Positions 12,874 through 23,850 of a stretch of DNA of 64,000 bases are shown in pieces. The first letter of the stretch is position 1; each line of letters opens with the position of its first letter. The notes beneath the pieces were generated by a model that did not search any database, had not been told where the DNA came from, and was given only the letters and a program-made list of their open reading frames with translations. The translations under genes and the position numbers were made by a program. The stretch spans positions 33,893,172 to 33,957,171 of the forward strand of contig CM055830.1 in the NCBI GenBank assembly GCA_029582265.1. The letters are read 5' to 3'. Origin of the DNA: Zoroaster sp. YZ-2022. Lineage: Eukaryota; Echinodermata; Asteroidea; Forcipulatida; Zoroasteridae.

Positions 12874-13399
12874 ATGAGTAAGAATACGGCAGCCATGGAA
12901 TGCCTTAGATATACTTTGCTCGTGTCGATTTTAGTGGGATTTTTATTCGTACAAGAGAGTCATGCGTTAATAGATAACTCATTCCGGTCCTCATCGTTGG
13001 AGTCATCCTCCTCATCAACCACGATACGGATGACAACATCGTTATCATCTGCATCACCAGTCCTCCCCGACCCTCGGCTCTCCCACTGGGCTCGAGCAGC
13101 TAATGACTACCTCCGCAGTCTGGACTGCACCATTGTAACATTCACTTCGCAAACCGAGTGCCAGAAGCTTCAGTCCCTAGACGCCCGGCGGATGAACATC
13201 TACCTTGCCGGTCCTCGAAGCCGACAGAAGATGGTCGCAGTGTTGCCAGACAGTGGACTGAGCCGGGGCAAGAGCCACGATGCTGTATTAGTGGTTGACC
13301 CCTACCCCACGGCCGCCTTCGGTCATCTCGTCGTTGTCTTCTCGTTGAATTTGGACACAGACTGGGAAGACTGCAGAAATCGCCTTGGATGGTACATTG
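12874..13399 (+). CDS. Gene 1 exon 1: signal peptide and N-terminal region
   Basis: Encodes residues 1-175 plus one base of the next codon. After the signal peptide comes a Ser/Thr-rich stretch (about 37-65, SSSLESSSSSTT), probably a linker open to O-glycosylation. A folded-looking part follows, with VVDPYPTAAFGHLVVVF and Cys-containing segments. Donor GTAAGC, phase 1. Confidence 0.85.
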
Positions 13400-16300
13400 G
13401 TAAGCATCGTCACTTTGTCACAGTTTATAGGTCAGTCTACTTTTGATAGTGTTTATGTCCTACAATTAATTAGACGTTTCCTTGACAATATTAGCAACAC
13501 TTTTCTGATTGTCCTGACCTCCCACTTTAATGTCCACTATCGCAAATAAAATGATATCAAACAAATAATTATAGTTCCAAAGTGCTACCTGTAGTTCAAA
13601 GGGAAGTTGTAGGTGGTTGCCTCACATTTCAAAAGAAAATCCACTGCTTGAACCTAGCTAGTATAGTCATTCTCTCGAGATAAAATAATTATAGCACTTT
13701 ACATGCTACGCATTCCGTCAGTGCTGATAAATGCACATACATATACCTCTTCTTATACTACTTATCATTTCTATATAGCATAGGACAAGGTTAAAAGCTT
13801 CTGAGGACGTGCCAATGTGCGTTGACACTGGCGGGCCTTCATGGGAGATGGCATGTGTTCTAAATTTAGAACACCTAAGACCGTGATGGAATGGCAGTGT
13901 ATTCTACCTTGGGACTATTTACTCGCTTCAAACTGGGAATTTAGTCAACATGCAATGCGAAAAGATCCTATATTACACGTATTTGTACCTCCTTGAGGAA
14001 ACCCCTCGGAGCCATTGTTGGTTTTGAAGTATTTTATGTCGTTAAATATATCTACCTTAGGTTTATCGAGTTATTTTTGGTTTGCATGTACGGAGGCGAA
14101 TTCTATGGATTCGGTGTTATGAAAAGGATTGTAGAATTTGGATGAAAATCTGTTTTCTGCTGGGATGTTCTTTTGCAGTAGACAATTTTAATTGATGTAT
14201 CATGATGCTTTTTATTTGTTTTAGATGATGCTTTGCTGATCTTTGTATTTACGTTCTACTGTTAGCATTTATTTCTATGATGTGATGGGATACTGAGTTG
14301 TAGTTTTAAATGTCATTGTGATTTTGTACAGTTTGTTATGCAGTTGTTGCTAATGTTATTAGTTGCAGAAACATATCTTTTCGTCAATGGCCTTGTTACA
14401 ATTTCTGGATGAATTGCTACACTGACAGTATTGAAAACAATCTGTTGTATGTCGGCACGTTTGTACCCATTCAGGGCATTGTCACTGTTGCGTATTGACG
14501 CCATTTACGACGGCGTGTTTTATCCTTTTTTACACTGCCCCACTGATTTCCGCATTAGTGAGCATTTTGACAAGGGAGATTGTTTGAGTGGAGGGCTATG
14601 ATGGCTGGCTACGGTCGGCAATCTTCTTTGATCTCTTGTCTGCGTGCAGAGAGGTTGTCATGCGATCTACGTGACAGTTATTAGTGAATGACGGATTCGA
14701 CGCTTGAGCAGCGCTGCTCCTGTCAAGCGAGGATCCCAGCAGCTGAAATTCTGGATTGAATGGGTTGGGAACGTGTTTTTAGGGTTCACGTGTTCCCATG
14801 CTTTGTCAAACGGGCAGAGAAGAAATGCTGCTTTGAAAGGGCAAAGAGGTTCCGCACTGACATAGTTTTTTTCAACTATGGCATTTGATGTATAATTCAG
14901 AATTTGGAGTAAAGAATCGAGACAGATTTGTTGCCGTTTCCCACGGTGTTCGAGTAGGCTAAATTGTTTGGTATTGGAGACTTCCAGAAATTGACAATTG
15001 TGACCCAATTTCCTCTCAAAGTGCATAAATGTTGACACAATAAGGTCAGCACATACACTATCACTTAGGAATATGTAAACTTTCTGACTTCCCGTTATTG
15101 CAACACATTCAGACAGGGCATACTGTTTGGTCGTTATCATTCTTCTTCAAATAATCATAGTTTAATTTTCAATTGAATGTTTAAGGGAGGTAACTGCACT
15201 GAATGATGGAAAACTGCTTACATTTATACAAGTAGGCTATGTTTAATCATTTGAATCAAGATAACGATATTTTCACTTTAAGAGGTACATTAAAGAAACA
15301 ACCAGTACTATTTATGCTGAAGTGGAATTTTAAATAATGTATTTGCCATTATTACCTGAAATGAGTGCAAGCTTGGGGGTAACATACCACGAAGTACACT
15401 AACCCAAACACTGTACAGTTATCCTGAAGAAAGACAAACAAACAATAGCTGGATATGACGTTGTTAGTCCGTCATCGCCGGACGACAGTCAGCCGGGCGG
15501 CCCGCCCTGACCTTGCTGGAGGTTCACGGAACGGAAGCTAGGGTCGAGAGCCACACAAGTGTGTGGTTACGACGATGGGGGAACTTCGGCGAATCCCTGC
15601 AAATCTGTCGTCCGTGGGCCACAGAAGTTACGTACACCAATGTTAGGGTCACACAGGGTCACGCAGCATCTTTCGACACATAGCTGTGAACACTGAAACT
15701 TTCACGTTGAACCTTGTCATAGGTTTGTCATAACTCATTAATAAACTGTTGGTCTTATGGGTGTAGTTTCAGCTAACGGAACTGGTCCATATAGTGAAAA
15801 TTGTGAAATTTTTACGTTATTATTTATAAACGACAAGTCGACAAAACCATATAAAGTGATACATTTTATTGAATTGTTGTGGCGGGAAAATTCTCTAGGT
15901 TATACCATGGAGGAAGGAAGTTATGCATCATTTGGTGTCAGTTTGGTCAGGATCAGAGCATAAAATTTTTGTAATTATTTAAAGCACCTCTTGGAAATAT
16001 ATCCCAGTCTCCGAGGCTTCATTGCATTGGCCAGCAGAACCAAACACAACAGGAAACAACACCCCCCCCCAAAAAAAAAATCTTTGATTCCACCTGGATA
16101 TCAACCGGCCATGAATGCTGCGGTCGTGGCCAATTTCATGGAATCGTCCTATTCACACCTGGTTTCAAAACACCTAAATTGTTGCACCACCAGCGGATAG
16201 CCAGTTATTACACTGTCGACTACGCACAAGAGATCAGAGGGATTAGCCGCGACTCGTGGCTGTGTTGTAGCGTCAAACAAAGGTGGGGGGTACTGTTGTT

Positions 16301-16679
16301 TGTCAACAAGCCCGGAACCCTGTGCTGTTATGAGGGCAGGCGTCTTCGAATGACATTGGAGATATTTGCCCCTATTATTTTACGTTCACGGGTAGGTGTC
16401 AATATCTGCCCCAAATAGTGATTGTAAGCGATACCCAACTGGGGTGGCAGGCGGTGTTTCAAGAAATTTAGCCCATAAACATTCCGGATATCAAGCCAGT
16501 GGTTTGGACTTTAAATAATTGGGATAATTAAGCAAACCATGGGCGGATCCAGAACATTTTTTAGGGGGGGGTTGAATATCAAAAACATTTTTTTTTTCAG
16601 TACTACAAAAATTACAATGAAATAATCAAAAGGAGAGAAAAACAAAGCATAGTGAGGGAATGGGAGTGCGTTCTCCCCT

Positions 16680-16760
<81 letters not shown>

Positions 16761-19700
16761 CTTGATTTTAGGGGGGCTACAGCCCCCTTAGCCCCCCCCC
16801 CGGATCCGCCAATGCAAACCCTTATATTTGCAACATCTATTTCAAAAACAGTCAAAGATAATACATGTCGGTAACTGGTTATTACGTTTAAATTTACCTC
16901 AAACTTTGCACAAAAATAAGCGTTATAATGAATAAGTAAAACATTAATAAGTAATAACCTTAAACTTTCACACGTAGGTTTTTTAATGTACATGTATATT
17001 GCCTTTTTGACAGATTGCCCCTACCCCCCTTTGCCATGTGCCTACTTTGAATGTATTGGATCCGCCCCTGTTTTGAAAGCTCTTTTTATGGGGAAGTGAG
17101 ACAGTATTAACTCATGATTTATTTAACACAACAGGTGACGGGGAATGTATTCAGATCGTAGAGAAGCGAAGATGTCACAATAAGCTTCACCGTAAGACTG
17201 GCCGCAGGCGATGCGAGATCAATTTCCTCCCGCTTGTCCATCATGAAGACGACAGTGTAAGTCTTACCTTTGATATTTATAGAACACTTTTAACTGTAGA
17301 TCAAGGCGCAGTCAGGGAAAAGAATGAACAGAATGAAGTTAAGAGGGATGTAAGAAAGATTTTGAGAAGATCCTTGCACTACATACTGCAAAAAGATACT
17401 TAATCGGACGACTGCACACGCCCTTGGCCGTTATGTACAATAAATTTTGTGGTCACATGCCAGCTAAGGATTATGACAGCATTTTATTAATTTGCATATT
17501 TTCATGGTACTAACCTTGATTGTTTGTTTTTTTCGTTCGATGCCTGAAATGAAAGCTTTTTACTTCCTTAACCCACGAAAAATAACAAGTCAACATTTAA
17601 ATCTATTTTGTTATCGTTAGATAACAGAAGCAGACACAATACTTCAATTTCGGTTCCCACACATAAATATATTCACCAATAAAAGCCGACGGCAGTGCCG
17701 TCATTATATCGCTGGATTTCCGCGAATATATGCATCTTTAAGTGATACAAACAAACTGATAAAATGAAGCTATTCCAAGCGAATCCTATATAAAGCCTTA
17801 GTGCCTAAAGCGCGGGGAATCTTTCAAAAAACTGACTGGCGATGTTGTATATTATACAAGCCGGCTTCCTCCCTTTGACTTTTCACCGACGCAGCAATTT
17901 TATGACATCTTCAAAGGGACCGGTTGTATTGATCATTGCCACGACTGAGTTCATCAACCGAACGAGCATACTTACCACACGGGCAGACCGTATCAAATGG
18001 TAATTTTCATCCACTGCCGATAATGATCAGTTATTGTGGGAACCCAGGCCGCTTTTTGATTCAAATTTTCCCCAGTTCAAATTTGAGTCAAGTCAGTTGT
18101 GCCCCCAGGGTGTATAACATAATATGACTTGAGAATTAAACGTAATCGGATGTTAGTGTTTTGGAATAATTATTTAGGTAATGTATTTACGATCACGTAC
18201 ACAATTGAAGCAGCGAACATACTTAAGTGTGAACTTTTTATGAAAAGGCCCGGTCTGGTGTATAAATATAACCTTGAAATCTGACATTGGCGTGATGTAA
18301 TAAATCCTGTAAACATCACATATAGGTTTCTGGTTGCGACGTGTGAAATCACTCTCTCTGAAAGTAATTTGATCTGAAGAAAACTCAATAGTTTAAAGAG
18401 AGGTTAACCTTTCGGAAAACTGCTTCTGCGAAAATGCTTAGTTTCGTTGAACTGATATAAGCACCTGTCAACAATTCATCTTAAAAGCACCTGAGACAAA
18501 AATATTTCAAGGGATTTGTGACACGACATCAGCTTAACACCAAGTCAAATTATGATGATTTATTTCAATATATCACCAAAATAATGAGTAAGACCTATAT
18601 AAAAAATCGTATAAATTAGTATTGTTATCTTTTCCAATTGCTATTGAATACAGAACAAAGAACAGCAGCTGCGATGTTTCTCCGGTGTGGGCTATTTTGG
18701 TGCTTGCCCTCAGTACCGCATGGACGTTGGGAACTATACCAATCGGTGTGAGCTATCCCACAACACCTACCGATGTGAACTGCCTGTACAACGTGTAAGT
18801 TGATTTATCCGCTTCGTACACATCCTAGCCCTCTAGCCGGGAGAACTCAAGCTCAGAGATCTAGATTTGATCGTGATATTGCCACTGTTTATGTCGCTCA
18901 AATGATTAAATAAAGTGATGTTATATATAAATGCTCCCTGCTGCATGTATCTCATCCTCTAACCCATTTCCTTCGAAATATCTCGGCCTGTTTTATGTTT
19001 TTGAACACCTTGCTGGACTAAGTTATAATTGAGTAGGAGGTGGTGTCCTTCCTGAAAACTGGTTTTGATGCCACCATTTTGTGCGGAAATCTATTCCGTG
19101 GTAACCGTTAACGCATGACTGTTAACCCTCCTACACATGGAGGCCACTCCCAACCACTAAATTCTGCTCTTGAGCAACCTTCAGTACATACATGTACAAG
19201 CCTGCTGTCCTTTCCAAGTAATCTTACAAAATCAACCCAGTGCCACCCAAGGCCACTGTAAATGTTTGAACATATTAGTATGGCCTGCAATGTATCAATG
19301 GGAGACCACTTTACCCTGCAATCTCAGTGGTGTGACAGTGCACAGAAGGGTAACCATAGGAGGCCACTGGCAACAGCTAATGGCTTGGAGTGGCCTGAAT
19401 GGGTTGTTTCAAAAATTGCACTGATTGTAGGAGGGTTGGAGCCAACAACACTATAAACTATCATCTGCTGAAGAAGGGGGCGATGAACGCCAAATACAGT
19501 ATTACAATTCAGTATCATCGTCCTGGTCTCTTTATTATTTAGATGATTTTCTTTTTGTATCAGGTCAATGCAAGGTGCAAGTACTATGAGATATGCGATA
19601 AGGCAGTGCTGATATCTGGCGGCTGGAACAGGCAGATTAGTCAACAACGACATGTACAGAACATCCGAGGGATGTATTCTATGTTGAGAGAGCATGGGTT

Positions 19701-22201
19701 TAAAAGGCCAAACATCAAGACATTCTTTGCAGATAGCGGTGACATTCTACGTAAGTAATTCCATAGTAAGGGACATTTCCCAAAGTCATGTGCACGTAAG
19801 TTGAGTGTCAGTTTCATAACAAATAAGACCGAGCACATAATGATAATTTTTTTGAATAGTCTTAGCACTTACTTGGTGTTTGTATGCTTTTGATACACAA
19901 TCCATCGCCGTAGGAGGGCGCTATCTCTACACGAACCGCTATCAAACACAGTCTTGGGAAACTTGTGGAATCTCCCCGGAAAACAACCAATTAATTTGTT
20001 TCCCAAAATTGTGGGTCGCGCAAGCATATAAATTTGCCGTATGCTTAGTGCCCCCCCCCCCCCACCGTTTTCGGGCGAGATTCCACAAGTTTTCGTGTAG
20101 AGATAGCGCCATCCTGTGGAGTGCGGAGATGGATCTGTATCAAAAACATACAAACAGTCTTGAACCAAGACTACACTTAGGGTGCCCTGAGACAAATTCC
20201 CAAAAGGTCAAACATACATGCAGTATTTCTGTGCAGAACGTGATAATGACAAGTGAAGGCTGTGTAATGTGGCATTTTTTCAAGCTCATTACATTGATCA
20301 AGTTGGCAAAACTGCTTTTTCCCTTCAATCAAGATAAACATGCCTTCAATGATTACCTCACTTAAAGTTAGCTTTCAGATAATTATTTGGTTATTATTTT
20401 AATTTTATTTTTAGTGGATGAAGACGAGCTTAGCAACCGCAACTCGTATCCAGCAACTCAGAAAGATGCGATCAGGAACCACATCAGCACACTGTGCAGA
20501 GTCACCAATTGCGTGGAGACACTGGTGATCTATCTGAACAATCCAACCATGAACGACGGTACCAGTCTACTGTGGGATTCAAATGGTGATGGAGTGGTAA
20601 GTGTTATGGGTTCTGTCCGCTCTGCATCGACGCCCTCTAGCGATGAAATGCACTTCGTTTTCGAGTTAGAGGCATTTCGTGGAGCCATTTTATGGACTCT
20701 TTACATACGAAAGTCATTGTATAATATAAAAACCATAAAATAATGCACACTGCTTAATTGTATCCGATCACCCATCTCCTTCCCAAATCATGCATTTTCA
20801 TTGGGTTTCTACCCGGAAAATTATTATTTTTAAATTGAGGAAAACTTGTGGCAACTCTTAGTAACCGTTCTCAGACTTCAATCGTGTTGGCATATATAGA
20901 TAGCGCCCTCTTTAGGCCAAGACTGGAGCATACAATCTAAATGGTACCATCTGGAAAGGTTAATTGCGTCGGCACCCTGTAAATTCATTAATGATTGTAA
21001 CGATCTTGTTGGTAGTTCTGAAAAGAGCCAGTGGTTTGACGACTCCTCACTCCTCTGAAAATTAATGTGATAGTGTCTCAGACAAAATTATTTCTAGGGA
21101 AGATTTAATTTAAAAATAATTACCAATTCTACACCAGTGCCTTTCAGCATTTTGATTTGTGTGTCTGACCGATCCATAACTTATTTCTTCTTTCAAAAGG
21201 CTTCAGACACAGAAACCTACACAACGTCAGAACTATTGGATGACCTTGAGAGCTGTCGAGCAAAGCGCGTATACGTCATCGCGGACCAGAGTTACTCGGG
21301 CTTATTGGCTGAGACGATTATTACATCAGAGAACCACAACAACGTTGTTGTGTTTGCCAGTGGTGGCGCCACCGAGTACTCATGGAACGACGAGCTAACA
21401 TGGCAATGGGTGGAGGCGAACCACACAACACAGTGTGTGGATAGTATATTTGAGGTAAGCAAAACAATTAGCTAAGCAAGTAAGACTATTTGCGGTGACA
21501 CTGTGAAATTCTCAATTGAGTAGTAATTAGTTCTGAAAAGAACTGGAGGTACAACTCGACGTTTCGATCAGTGTGCTCTGATCGTCCTCAGGAGAATCAA
21601 GTATTTATAAGCAAGTATTTATGTCAAGCAGTATGAGGACAAACATTCATGTTATGCCAAATAATTTGATAAATTACAAGAGATGTTTGATACCATTATC
21701 AACATGACACAAAGCATTTTCTTGCAGTAATTGTCTTGTAGCCTGTGGTAATTATTTGTGAAAAGAGGTTTGTAGCTGATTGCCTTTGAAAATACATAAT
21801 CAAATTAATATACATTTGCGTTAGGGAACAAAAAACATGTCCGTTGGACAGACATGGGGCCAGACACAGGTCAAACAGATATGGAAATGGCAGCAAGACG
21901 ATGATAGTAGTTAATTGTTCTGTTATCGACAAAACATAGGCCTACATGATAAATTACAAGTAAAAATTAAATTGTTTTTCTTCTGTGCTGCCATCAGGAC
22001 TATGTGGACACGATGTCATCGCTACCGACAATGGCAGAGGGCGGTTTCAATGCAGCTAACAGCACCATCTTTGGAGCTCCATGCGAGACGCTGCCATTTT
22101 TCACACAACACGAGATCCAAACGAACTTCATGGGTTGTCAAAATCTGCCCATGGCCTGGTGGCTCTTCAAGTTCCAGGAGTCCAGAAATTCGAGGTCGTA
22201 A
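12874..22201 (+). CDS. Gene 1: secreted protein with a legumain (C13)-like domain lacking the catalytic dyad
   Basis: Seven exons: 12874-13399, 17135-17256, 18654-18794, 19564-19750, 20415-20596, 21200-21454 and 21998-22201. All introns are GT-AG and the phases agree, giving 538 residues and a stop. The signal peptide is residues 1-31 (hydrophobic core LLVSILVGFLF, predicted cut after SHA). Residues 75-263 are a cysteine-bearing region that I do not recognise. Residues 264-538 resemble legumain/GPI8-type clan CD peptidases: a first strand (KAVLISGG) followed by a helix and HGFKRPNIKTFFAD, then VIYLNNP (His strand) and VYVIADQSYSG (Cys strand). Where family members have DHG and AC.SG, this protein has NNP (367-369) and QSYSG (S417 at the Cys site). 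An EF-hand-type loop spans D380-E391. It is probably catalytically dead or altered. The ATG at 12874 is used; a second in-frame ATG at 12895 has the better start context (GCAGCCATGG). Fold assignment by eye. Confidence 0.8.
13400..17134. other. Gene 1 intron 1 (3.7 kb)
   Basis: Non-coding apart from a GGCGGATCC element copy near its 3' end. A 157-codon open frame on the minus strand (14667-15140) shows no recognisable motif. A GC-richer patch lies at 15470-15620. Confidence 0.6.
16539..16813 (-). mobile_element. GGCGGATCC inverted-repeat element, copy C
   Basis: Reverse orientation relative to the copies at 2608 and 4111. ATGGGCGGATCCAGAAC on the left, TACAGCCCCCTTAGCCCCC then GGATCCGCCAAT on the right. 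The internal purine/pyrimidine tract has expanded to a CT microsatellite (about 16689-16755). The exact 7-bp flank GCAAACC at 16532-16538 and 16814-16820 is a convincing target duplication. Confidence 0.85.
17135..17256 (+). CDS. Gene 1 exon 2: basic Cys-containing segment
   Basis: Residues 176-216, GDGECIQIVEKRRCHNK... through RRRCEINFLPLVHHEDDS. Rich in Arg/Lys with three cysteines. Acceptor ACAACAG, donor GTAAGT. Enters in phase 1, leaves in phase 0. Confidence 0.8.
17401..17640 (+). repeat. dispersed repeat family R1, copy 2
   Basis: Lies in gene 1 intron 2. Shares landmarks with 9536-9778 and 55695-55925: CGCCCTTGGCCGTTATG, TACAATAAATTTTGTGGTCA, AGCATTTTATTAATTTG and GCCTGAAATGAAAGC. 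Confidence 0.7.
17641..18653. other. Gene 1 intron 2, remainder
   Basis: AT-rich, no exon. Near 18490-18545 is a fragment of the AAATATTTCAAGGG...ACACCAAGTC repeat seen also near 10440 and 43550. Confidence 0.45.
18654..18794 (+). CDS. Gene 1 exon 3: Cys-rich segment
   Basis: Residues 217-263, beginning NKEQQLRCFSGVGYFGACPQ and ending CELPVQR. Four cysteines and two NxT sites (NYT, NTY excluded as non-consensus; NYT is valid). Phase 0 at both ends, acceptor TACAG, donor GTAAGT. Confidence 0.85.
18795..19563. other. Gene 1 intron 3
   Basis: Contains a non-recognised segment (about 19030-19500) with GC content higher than its surroundings and an 84-codon chance frame. It includes GCTGAAGAAGGGGGCGATGA, the kind of motif found at retroelement ends. 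No exon. Confidence 0.4.
19564..19750 (+). CDS. Gene 1 exon 4: start of the legumain-like domain
   Basis: Residues 264-325. KAVLISGGWNRQ is the first beta strand. It is followed by a helical stretch and REHGFKRPNIKTFFADSGD, which parallels the legumain segment where an Ala-Asp-Val helix leads into a Gly-Ile-x-x-x-x-Ile strand. Enters in phase 0, leaves in phase 1, donor GTAAGT. Confidence 0.85.
19878..20155. mobile_element. inverted-repeat element in gene 1 intron 4
   Basis: The ends are inverted repeats over roughly 90-100 bp. GTTTGTATGCTTTTGATACA on the left pairs with TGTATCAAAAACATACAAAC on the right, and GGCGCTATCTCTACACG and ACTTGTGGAATCTC pair further in. A poly-C tract lies near 20050. 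Non-autonomous DNA element; minus- and plus-strand open frames through it are by-products. Confidence 0.75.
20415..20596 (+). CDS. Gene 1 exon 5: His-strand segment and Ca-loop start
   Basis: Residues 326-386. CVETLVIYLNNPTMNDGTS occupies the place of the legumain strand that ends in the catalytic Asp-His-Gly; here the tripeptide is Asn-Asn-Pro. The exon ends DSNGDGV, the first seven residues of an EF-hand-type loop completed by exon 6. Donor GTAAGT, phase 0. Confidence 0.85.
20597..21199. other. Gene 1 intron 5
   Basis: AT-rich, no exon. A fragment near 20890-20940 (AGATAGCGCCCTCTTTAGG) resembles the terminal part of the inverted-repeat element in intron 4. Confidence 0.45.
21200..21454 (+). 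CDS. Gene 1 exon 6: Cys-strand segment with Ser at the nucleophile site
   Basis: Residues 387-471. It completes the EF-hand-type loop (E391), then TSELLDDLESCRAKRVYVI leads into ADQSYSG. Aligning on Ser-Gly puts S417 where clan CD peptidases carry the catalytic Cys. VVVFASGGATEYS follows, matching the family's next strand (legumain V-Y-A-T-T-A-A). Phase 0 at both ends. Confidence 0.85.
21474..21640 (-). mobile_element. retroelement-end-like repeat, copy 2
   Basis: The minus strand reads ATTCTCCTGAGGACGATCAG...CTGATCGAAACGTCG and ends ATTGAGAATTTCACAGTGTC...AGTCTTACTTG. The same end sequences occur at 205-365. Complementary blocks: GATCAG/CTGATC, AGTTCT/AGAACT and ATTCTC/GAGAAT. Lies in gene 1 intron 6. 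Confidence 0.6.
21998..22201 (+). CDS. Gene 1 exon 7: C-terminus and stop
   Basis: Residues 472-538 and a TAA. Begins DYVDTMSSLPTMAEGGFNAA and ends FQESRNSRS. Two cysteines. Acceptor CATCAG, phase 0. No GPI or transmembrane tail is visible, which is consistent with secretion. Confidence 0.85.
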   Translation, partial: DYVDTMSSLPTMAEGGFNAANSTIFGAPCETLPFFTQHEIQTNFMGCQNLPMAWWLFKFQESRNSRS

Positions 22202-23034
22202 GACGAACTGGAATTCATAATCGTTGTTTTGTAAGAAAATACTTTAAATAGCTTATCTCTGTGAGAAATATTTCATTTGTAGGGGAAACGGTTTTTGGTG
22301 TTCACATATTGACCTATCTCCATTCCTAAATGGTGGCTAATCCAAGCGTCTTTACACATCACATGACCAACCGAAATTAACTGTATACTGTAAAAACAAG
22401 TGTTGATGTTTAAACGCTTATCTGAAAACACGTTTTGTCGTAATTTGTTATTATCCCAAAACACGTTTGTGCGTTAACTGATTTAGATACGTTGACACCC
22501 AGAAACCCATAATTGATATGGTGATAACACTTTATTAACACCAAAACATGTTTATTTAAATAAAGGTGTTCAGAATTTCAAACAAAGACGCCTTAATAAT
22601 GAACATTGTTTTTTTTTTTTACAAAGTTTGCACGTTCGATTAACAAAAGTATTCAGGCACCTGCGTTCCAACCATAATGAAATATTTTTCACGCAGAGCT
22701 GTTTTTGTTGTAAAAATGTTTGGTTGTAAAAATGTACATAAAAAAATAATAAATACGTTTATATTGCTGTTAAACACACGACGATGCTCTTTGCAAATCA
22801 GCGTAATCATTAAAACATTTGAAAGTTGGATAAACCGTTTCCTGATATTTTAAGCCAGTATGCACTTTCTGTAAAATGTCTGTACATATGTAATCTATGT
22901 AGGAAGACCAACCTGTTTCAGCCTATTTCATCGTGTCATTAACGAAACAATACTGAAAATGTATTCAGATTGTTCATATTCCAACGTGGAGTTTCTGTCA
23001 TTCATTTTGGAAATTATTTTACAATATGTTACTA
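22202..23034. other. Gene 1 3' flank, probable 3' UTR
   Basis: AATAAA hexamers at 22559-22564 and near 22746 are candidate poly(A) signals for gene 1. AT-rich, no open frame of note. Sequence near 22950 (TTCCAACGTGGAGTTTC) is an inverted match to a segment near 2210. Confidence 0.4.
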
Positions 23035-23203
23035 AGGCCGAAAAAGTCTCCGGTTTCTGGTCACAGATCGCTTCAAAATCGGTGCGGTGACGCGTTTTTT
23101 TATTTTTTTATTTTTTTTTGTAAACTAAAAATGCCGAAGCCGGGTTTGAGGCCACGAGCGCGGAGATAAGAAACTAGAGACTTTTTGTTTTGGCCTAAGG
23201 GAG
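23035..23203. mobile_element. short inverted-repeat element with TAA flanks
   Basis: Ends are GGCCGAAAAAGTCTCCGGTTTCT and, inverted, AGAAACTAGAGACTTTTTGTTTTGGCC (about 24 bp, imperfect), flanked by TAA on both sides. A 3-bp TWA duplication is typical of PIF/Harbinger elements. A lone end of the same sequence occurs at about 24090. Confidence 0.6.
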
Positions 23204-23509
23204 TGAAAGTACTTGAATTTCGCGCAAAAACACATTTCAATTTTCACGTGAATCGGTCCATAATGAAACTGCACTTTCTGTCATTTTAAAATGAAGGTAC
23301 AACCTTAATGTTGGCAAAACTACTTCCTACTTTCAATCAAAATATGCATTAAAACAAGTTTTAGCTCAATGCAGAGTGGAAAAGTCATCAGAAAAGTGTA
23401 AAAAGCAATCGCAATGTGTTTTTTTTCGTGTTCAAGTCATCTTTCGGTAATTTTATAATCAGGTTACATTACCATTGTTGTACCTACCTTTAAACTCATT
23501 GTTGAAACC

Positions 23510-23850
<341 letters not shown>

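Noticed and set aside
14667..15140. 157-codon minus-strand frame in gene 1 intron 1
   Set aside because: No recognisable motif, atypical composition and no splice or promoter support. Probably chance.
18654..18794. Transmembrane segment in gene 1 (VWAILVLALSTAW in another frame)
   Set aside because: It appears only in a shifted frame. The phase-correct reading of exon 3 is the Cys-rich NKEQQLRCFSG segment.
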